Below are positions 6,522 through 10,780 of a DNA stretch of 10,780 bases, one piece after another. The notes under the pieces are model-generated. The model did not search any database, was not told the DNA's origin, and saw only the letters and a list, made by a program, of their open reading frames with translations. The DNA is taken from NCBI GenBank assembly GCA_964471535.1, contig CAYYHA010000134.1:1-10780 (forward strand), in the 5' to 3' direction. This DNA comes from CAYYHA01 sp964471535 (GTDB lineage: Bacteria; Myxococcota; Myxococcia; SLRQ01). Each line of letters starts with the position of its first letter. Positions within the stretch are counted from its first letter, which is position 1. A program made the translations under genes and the position numbers.

Positions 6522-6646
6522 GCTGCGAGCGCGGAGGCCAGCCCCCCAGCTCCGCCGCAGACGGCGCCGGGCCACGGCCTCTCCCCGAACGCACCCGGCC
6601 AGACGCTGCAGAGGGGCCCGCAGGAGCACTGCGACCCGGCAGGACT

Positions 6647-7012
6647 TCAGCCCGCCGCGGCCGCCGCCTTCTCGCGCTCCTTCCGGAGCTTGGAGATCTC
6701 CTTGTCGATCCCGGCGGGGTCGATCACCGCATCGGCCCCAACGGCAAGGAAGCGATCGCGCTGCGCGTCGGCGGTCCGCACGGCGATGATCCGCAGGCCC
6801 GGGTAGCAGTCCCGCAGCCGCGCGGCCGCGGCATAACCGGTGGTGGCGCCGGGCGGCTGCGCCACGAAGACCGCAGCGGGGAAGGGTCGAAGACCGTGGA
6901 TCTGCTCCACCGGGTCGCCCGGCTCCCGGAAGAAGAGGACGTCCACGTCCTCCGGGAAGTCGACGGCGGAGAGAATCGCGGAAGGAACGTAATCGAAGAC
7001 GGCGACGCGCAC
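6647..7012 (-). CDS. Degenerate receiver-like (pseudo-receiver) single-domain protein
   Basis: This is a 121-residue protein with the alternating beta/alpha order of a response-regulator receiver: RVAVFD (strand 1), VDVLFF, PAAVFVA (strand 3), GYAAAARLRDCYPGLRIIAVRT, then the family-like AVGADAVIDP. At the end of strand 3, where the phosphorylated Asp should be, the sequence is VAQPP. The conserved Lys before Pro is Asp (Asp98). Thr80 is kept. It therefore probably cannot be phosphorylated in the usual way and may act by binding. The tail (105-121) is a charged helix ending in an Ala run. The frame runs back to a TTG at 7048, but that codon lies in a -35-like element. GTG at 7010-7012 starts exactly at strand 1 and has AAAGG five bases before it. 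The gene lies 100 bases downstream of prkA on the same strand. The receiver assignment is from fold pattern only. Confidence 0.68.
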   Translation of the reverse strand: MRVAVFDYVPSAILSAVDFPEDVDVLFFREPGDPVEQIHGLRPFPAAVFVAQPPGATTGYAAAARLRDCYPGLRIIAVRTADAQRDRFLAVGADAVIDPAGIDKEISKLRKEREKAAAAAG

Positions 7013-7016
7013 GGCG

Positions 7017-7028
7017 GCCTTTAAAGGC
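7017..7028. promoter_or_regulatory. 12-bp perfect palindrome over the -10 region of the receiver-like gene
   Basis: GCCTTTAAAGGC is fully self-complementary. It covers the TTTAAA -10-like hexamer and the AAAGG that would be the Shine-Dalgarno for the GTG at 7012. A repressor operator is possible; chance is not excluded for a 12-bp site. Confidence 0.4.
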
Positions 7029-7048
7029 GAAAGGACGGGCGAGGTCAA
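7020..7048 (-). promoter_or_regulatory. Candidate sigma-70 promoter of the receiver-like gene
   Basis: TTGACC (7043-7048, five of six matches to the -35 consensus), a 17-base spacer, and TTTAAA (7020-7025, four of six). The expected start of transcription is about seven bases further, at or next to the G of the GTG start codon at 7012. The transcript would then be leaderless. A message reading through from prkA would instead use the AAAGG site. Confidence 0.5.
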
Positions 7049-7112
7049 GCCACCGGTCTCGGCGTGGTGGCAAGCGCGGAGCCTCCCGCTCCTCTTGCCG
7101 GACCCGATGTCC

Positions 7113-9362
7113 TCAGTCCTGATAGCGCGCGCGCATCAGCGCCACGATGGCCTCCCTGGCGCTCTCGAGGCGGTAGCCGTACTTCTCGTAGAGGGCTTGG
7201 AGCATCGACTCCACCTGCTCCTTGGCCTTCCGATCGAGGCGCCCGCGCTCCTCCTCGTCGGTGTAGGCGAGGAAGTCCTCGTAGAGGCGGCGCAGGCGGC
7301 GCTTCTGCTCCTCGTGGTAGTGGTCCTTCAGCTTCCGGAAGAGCTCCGGGAAGATGTGGCGGTAGTCGAGTTCACCCTCCTCGTCGGGATGCTCGAGCCG
7401 GTAGGCGCCGATCGCCGAGATCAGCGACTCTCGGAAGTCCTTCGCCGGCTCCTCCTCGCCCTTTACGATCGCCTCCATCTCCTCCATCAGCTTCTCGTTG
7501 GGCGGCTCGTCCTCGCCGGTGATTCGGTTGTGCACCTTCTCACCCCGGACCCAAGCCGTCACGTGTTGAACGTAGCGGCCGAACCACTCCACGAACTGCT
7601 CCTCGGCCACCAGGCCGGCGGCATCGCGCACCTCGGCGTCGACTTCGTCGATCCACGCTTCCCGCACTTCGCCGATGAAGCGCTCGTGGTCGTGGTAACC
7701 GTCGACCACCTCCTGCTGCAGGAAGGCATAGAGGCTCTTGTCCTGTACCAGGGCCTCGAGCTCCTCGAGCACCGAGCCGGCGGTGAGCGCCTGGCGCGCA
7801 GGGTTTTGAGCTGCATTGAAGAGGACCGTCTTGATCTCGCGTGCGCTCGCCCCGGTACGTCCCTCGTAGTTGGGATAGGTGTCGCTCTCGTGGTAGAGTT
7901 GCTCGATCACCGAGAGCAGGGCTTTTGCCTCGGTGCGGTTCAAGCGTGCCGGCGGCTCCCCCGTGTCGTAGAGCCGCAGCTTGTCCATGGGCGTCAGCCC
8001 ACCCACCAGCGGCCGCACCTCCTCGGGATAGCGATCCGCCTGCGGCTTCTTCAAGCGCGTCAGCACGGCCCACTTCGCCGCAATCTCCACCGCATGGGGC
8101 GCGATGTGTTTGCCGACGGTCGCTGGGGTGACCTGATCCTCGTAGATCCGAATCTCGTCGGAGAAGCGTCGCAGATAGGGCACGCGCACCAGTTCCATGC
8201 GCCCCTTGAAGCTGGTCCAGTCGGGCAGTTCCTTGAACGCCGACAGGTGCATCTCGTTGCTGGTCGCAACCAGCACGGTATCGAGGCGCAGGATGAGGTG
8301 TTCCATCCGCACCTCCCCCGTCTCGCTGGTGCCGAGCAGGTACTTGAAGGCCTCGAGGGGACGCTTGAGGATGTCGCTGAACTCGAGCAGCCCGCGGTTC
8401 GCGTTTACCAGCGGGCCGTAGGCCTCGAGGAGATTGACGTTCTGCAGTGCCGGGGGGATGGAAGCTGCGCTCCGATCCACCGACCAGGCGCGAACACCGG
8501 CATCCACCGACATCTGCGGCTCCACCGTCACGCAGCCGTTCAAGTAGTGACGTGAGTAGTAGAAGCGCTCCACCTGCACGTGGGCGATCACCTTCGACCA
8601 ATCGCCTCCGTAGCTGGCCATCAGCGCGTCGTAGATGGCGCGGTTCTTGGCCGAGAGATCGCCGTGGAGGAGGTACTCGGGCAAGACGAAGTCGCCGTCG
8701 TCCGCCTCCTCGCGCCGCGCCGGCCGGCACGCCCGCTCGAGGAGCCGGCGACGCTCGTCCTTGGGGATGAGGAGCAGCGGATGGTCACGCAGTTCGTCGC
8801 CAATGCGTGTCTCGATGTCCTCGGGATCGAGGTGGGCGTAGCTCTCCACCTTCACCGCGCTCCGAGCCCCGCCGAAGCCGAGCGATCCCTTCACCACCTT
8901 CTCCCGGGGAAAGACCCAGTGGAAGCGGTAGACTGCGCCCTCCGGGGTTCGCGAGTACGCCTCGAGCCCCGCCATCATCGCCGAGACGAGGGAGGACTTG
9001 GCCGAGCCGTTGGGGCCATGGAGCAGAATGAGGCGGTCGACCTTCCCCTGCCGGACAAAGTTCTTGAGGATTCGGTAGAGCGCCTGCTGCACCGCCTCCT
9101 GCCCGCTGACCCGGCCTCGTCCCTCGGCCCACGGCAGATCGAAGAGGCGGTAACGGACGAAGTCGCCCACAGGCGTCGCCCGCGTCTCGGTTCCGAAGTG
9201 ATCGAAGACCTCCGCGAGGTACATCGCAGCGCTTCGCGCGTGGCGCCGCGGACTCTCCATGAACTCTGCGAGGTACTCGGGAAAGGAGAGGATCGAACGG
9301 TCCTCGACGAACCGTCCGCGGACGGAGGCCGCGACCTCCTCTAGGAAACCCTTCGGATCCAT
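7113..9362 (-). CDS. prkA: PrkA-family AAA+ serine protein kinase (YeaG-like), long form
   Basis: PrkA proteins are cytoplasmic AAA+ ATPases with a C-terminal kinase-like region, linked to starvation, stationary-phase and sporulation control. Kinase activity was the original claim, and protease activity has been reported for the Bacillus homologue. This product has 749 residues, about 100 more than the usual 630-645. The Walker A is GPNGSAKS (116-123). Family signatures are GDWSKVIAHVQVERF (253-267), NRGLLEFSDILKRPLEAFKY (322-341), VLVATSNEMH (363-372), and DEIRIYEDQVTPATVGKHIAPH (402-423) followed by AAKWAVLTRLKKP. EKVHNRITGEDEPPNEKLM (608-626) follows. Residues of about 151-190 look like an insertion before HPLLLIP relative to Bacillus PrkA. 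AAGGAGA before the ATG supports the start. The usual partners DUF444 (YeaH) and SpoVR (YcgB) are absent from the window. A Cys-rich lipoprotein is divergent and a receiver-like gene follows. Confidence 0.93.
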   Translation of the reverse strand: MDPKGFLEEVAASVRGRFVEDRSILSFPEYLAEFMESPRRHARSAAMYLAEVFDHFGTETRATPVGDFVRYRLFDLPWAEGRGRVSGQEAVQQALYRILKNFVRQGKVDRLILLHGPNGSAKSSLVSAMMAGLEAYSRTPEGAVYRFHWVFPREKVVKGSLGFGGARSAVKVESYAHLDPEDIETRIGDELRDHPLLLIPKDERRRLLERACRPARREEADDGDFVLPEYLLHGDLSAKNRAIYDALMASYGGDWSKVIAHVQVERFYYSRHYLNGCVTVEPQMSVDAGVRAWSVDRSAASIPPALQNVNLLEAYGPLVNANRGLLEFSDILKRPLEAFKYLLGTSETGEVRMEHLILRLDTVLVATSNEMHLSAFKELPDWTSFKGRMELVRVPYLRRFSDEIRIYEDQVTPATVGKHIAPHAVEIAAKWAVLTRLKKPQADRYPEEVRPLVGGLTPMDKLRLYDTGEPPARLNRTEAKALLSVIEQLYHESDTYPNYEGRTGASAREIKTVLFNAAQNPARQALTAGSVLEELEALVQDKSLYAFLQQEVVDGYHDHERFIGEVREAWIDEVDAEVRDAAGLVAEEQFVEWFGRYVQHVTAWVRGEKVHNRITGEDEPPNEKLMEEMEAIVKGEEEPAKDFRESLISAIGAYRLEHPDEEGELDYRHIFPELFRKLKDHYHEEQKRRLRRLYEDFLAYTDEEERGRLDRKAKEQVESMLQALYEKYGYRLESAREAIVALMRARYQD

Positions 9363-9472
9363 CTCGTCTCCTTCGCGTCCCCAGCCCCTTTTGCCGGCGG
9401 GTCGCCGTTGTAAGGCTCCGACCCTTGGGGGCCCCTTGCGAGCGTGCTACGGCCACCACTTGGCTCGGATCC

Positions 9473-9488
9473 TAGCGCTACCCTAGGG
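9473..9488. promoter_or_regulatory. Two abutting 8-bp palindromes in the prkA/lipoprotein divergent region
   Basis: TAGCGCTA (9473-9480) and CCCTAGGG (9481-9488) are each perfect palindromes, directly joined. They also form CCTAG-N7-CTAGG (9471-9487). They end just before the lipoprotein start at 9498, with the second overlapping its GGGAG Shine-Dalgarno. A regulator binding here could affect the lipoprotein and possibly prkA. The 135-base gap also contains GGGGCCCC (9427-9434). I could not assign -35/-10 elements with confidence. Confidence 0.35.
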
Positions 9489-9497
9489 AGTAGGTCC

Positions 9498-10780
9498 ATG
9501 GAAGCATCCCCGACACGCTGGCTCTCGCTTTCCCTTCCGATTCTCACCTTGGCGAGTGGCTGTCTCGTCGACGCCCCGACGCAGCCCTGCACCCAGGACG
9601 ACGCCTGTGCCAACGACGAGGTGTGCGTCGACGGAACCTGCGAGGTCCGCGACTGCGACCCCGCCTGTGAGGCCGGTTTCGTCTGCGCTCATGCCCAGTG
9701 CCTCTGCGAGGAGGACGCCGCCTGTGGCGAGGGACGTCGCTGCGATGCCGGCCGCTGCGTGGACGACACGCCGCCCCCCGAATGCCGCAGCGATGCGGAA
9801 TGCGCCAGCGGTTTCACCTGCGTGGACGGAAGCTGTCAGTGCGGGTCCGACGACGCATGTGGTATGGGCCAGGTGTGCGACGCCGGCGCCTGTCGAGAAG
9901 CGACCGCCTGCACCACGGACGACGAGTGCGCCGCAGAGGGGCGGGTCTGCACCGGGGGGGCTTGCGTCACGCCCTGTGAGCGGGCCGCCGACTGTGGGAC
10001 ACCCGAGGTCGCCTGGGCCTGTGAAGCGGGGCACTGCCTGCGCCGCTGTCTCTCCGACGCGCAGTGCGGCAGCCAAGAGATCTGCGAGCCCTTCGAACAG
10101 GCCGGTGCCTGCCGGCCCGCCCAGTGCGCCACCCTGACCGACTGCGCCGCCGGCGAGCTGTGCAGCGACGCCGAGCACGGCCGGTGCGAGGCGGCCATCC
10201 CCTGCGCCGACGACTCCGAGTGCGCCTTCGAGCAACACTGCGGGCTCCCCGACCCCTGCCCTCCCGGGTTCGACTGCTCGGTCGGCAACGAGATCTGCAT
10301 CGATCGCGAACCGTGTACCAGCGATGAGGACTGCGGTGAGGGGCGCTACTGCAACCTGGACTACTGCTTCGACTCGACCCCTTGTACGAGCCGCGCCGAA
10401 TGCGGCCCCGAACAGGACTGCGTGGGCGGTGGCTGCGTGCCCTTCGTCTGCCGTGGTCCCGACGACTGCGGCGCCGGCGAAATCTGCTCGGGCGGCAGCT
10501 GCATCACGCCTCCACCGCCGCCGGCGGTGGACCGCGTCTCCATCCTCTCCCCAGGTGGCGTGATCCTCGAGGGCGAGACACGCACACTCGTCGCCGTGGC
10601 CTACGATGCCGCGGGCAACGCGATCGTCGGCGCGCCGATCCAATGGTCCTCCGACGCGCCCGACAGCGTTTCCGTCAGCGCCGACGGCGTCGCCACCGGC
10701 GGCAGCACCCCGGGCACCGCAACCCTCACGGCGAGCTTCTCCGGCGAGTCGGACACGGTCACCCTCACCCTGCTGCCGCC
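9498..10780 (+). CDS. Cys-rich lipoprotein with C-terminal Big_2 Ig-like domain (partial, runs off the window)
   Basis: The frame is open from the ATG at 9498 to the window edge, giving 427 residues without a stop. The N-terminus is a lipoprotein signal: RWLSLSLPILTLASGC, with lipobox LASGC and Cys22. Residues 31-335 carry 54 further cysteines. At least eight clear CX5CX5-6CX4C units start at residues 31, 70, 96, 115, 138, 273, 296 and 318, typically C-x-x-D-x-x-C-x-x-G-x-x-C-x-x-G-x-C. A five-proline linker (338-342) leads to an Ig-like Big_2 domain from about residue 344: VDRVSILSPG, a GETRTLVAVAYDAAGN segment, IQWSSDAP, VSVSADGVATG and GTATLTASFSG. GGGAG seven bases before the ATG supports the start. 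It should be a surface or periplasmic stalk or adhesin-like protein; the remainder may hold more Ig domains. It is divergent from prkA. Confidence 0.88.
   Translation, partial: MEASPTRWLSLSLPILTLASGCLVDAPTQPCTQDDACANDEVCVDGTCEVRDCDPACEAGFVCAHAQCLCEEDAACGEGRRCDAGRCVDDTPPPECRSDAECASGFTCVDGSCQCGSDDACGMGQVCDAGACREATACTTDDECAAEGRVCTGGACVTPCERAADCGTPEVAWACEAGHCLRRCLSDAQCGSQEICEPFEQAGACRPAQCATLTDCAAGELCSDAEHGRCEAAIPCADDSECAFEQHCGLPDPCPPGFDCSVGNEICIDREPCTSDEDCGEGRYCNLDYCFDSTPCTSRAECGPEQDCVGGGCVPFVCRGPDDCGAGEICSGGSCITPPPPPAVDRVSILSPGGVILEGETRTLVAVAYDAAGNAIVGAPIQWSSDAPDSVSVSADGVATGGSTPGTATLTASFSGESDTVTLTLLP
9588..10502 (+). repeat. CX5CX5CX4C module array (protein-level)
   Basis: This region encodes residues 31-335 of the lipoprotein. 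Eight units keep the C-x5-C-x5/6-C-x4-C spacing. The middle part (residues 160-267) is looser, with extra or widened loops. The same unit occurs in the lipoprotein at 1938-3302 (for example its residues 288-305, 309-326 and 330-347). Confidence 0.82.

Noticed and set aside
6522..6646. Bidirectional terminator in the convergent gap
   Set aside because: GAGGCC and GGCCTC are present but about 50 bases apart, and no T-runs follow. The gap shows no convincing hairpin.
7049..7071. Terminator hairpin GCCACC/GGTGGC after prkA
   Set aside because: The stem is only 6 bp with an 11-base loop and no T-run. It lies next to the -35 of the following gene, so termination is not supported.
7095..8555. 486-codon plus-strand frame opposite prkA
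   Set aside because: prkA is certain on the minus strand by several family motifs. The opposite frame is a composition shadow with no recognisable domain.
9460..9487. Sigma-70 promoter TTGGCT with a CTAG-containing -10 for the second Cys-rich lipoprotein
   Set aside because: The -35 is acceptable, but no hexamer at 16-18 bases resembles a -10.
9483..10643. 386-codon minus-strand frame opposite the second Cys-rich lipoprotein
   Set aside because: The product is Ala/Gly/Val-rich without motifs. The plus strand carries a signal peptide, Cys modules and an Ig-like domain in one frame open to the window end.

Overview
The window is high-GC DNA (roughly two thirds G+C by eye) from what looks like a member of the Myxococcota (former Deltaproteobacteria). 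The reasons are a DUF2378/TIGR02265-type protein (a family expanded in myxobacteria), three predicted lipoproteins typical of that group (two very cysteine-rich, one a von Willebrand A protein), a long PrkA-type kinase, and a SerC of the mycobacterial subtype. No transposase, integrase, phage gene or CRISPR array is visible. I support nine protein genes and one tRNA gene.

Left part (1-4465, all on the minus strand, so read right to left): a VWA-domain lipoprotein (3299-4465) overlaps a 454-residue Cys-rich lipoprotein (1938-3302) by an ATGA junction. After short gaps come a DUF2378-like cytoplasmic protein (1298-1843) and phosphoserine aminotransferase SerC (53-1174). The two lipoproteins are almost certainly translated together and probably act together on the cell envelope. 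The link to DUF2378 and serC is co-directional and close (94 and 123 bases) but functionally unproven.

Middle (4644-6521): a tRNA-Leu(CAA) gene, and 82 bases upstream of it on the same strand an NSUN4-like RNA m5C methyltransferase (4810-5709). Divergent from that is a two-TM protein with a TPR-like helical tail (5796-6521).

Right part (6647-10780): prkA (7113-9362, minus) is followed by a small receiver-like protein that lacks the phospho-acceptor residues (6647-7012, minus). Divergent from prkA is a second Cys-rich lipoprotein ending in a bacterial Ig-like (Big_2) domain. It runs off the right edge of the window (9498->10780, plus).

The most unusual features are the seven-copy vicinal-Cys repeat in the 1938-3302 lipoprotein, its ATGA coupling to a VWA lipoprotein, the long PrkA without its usual DUF444/SpoVR neighbours, and the degenerate receiver whose own candidate promoter would give a leaderless GTG start. 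No stretch above 180 bases lacks a gene. Bases 1-52 and the other short gaps hold nothing beyond the sites listed.
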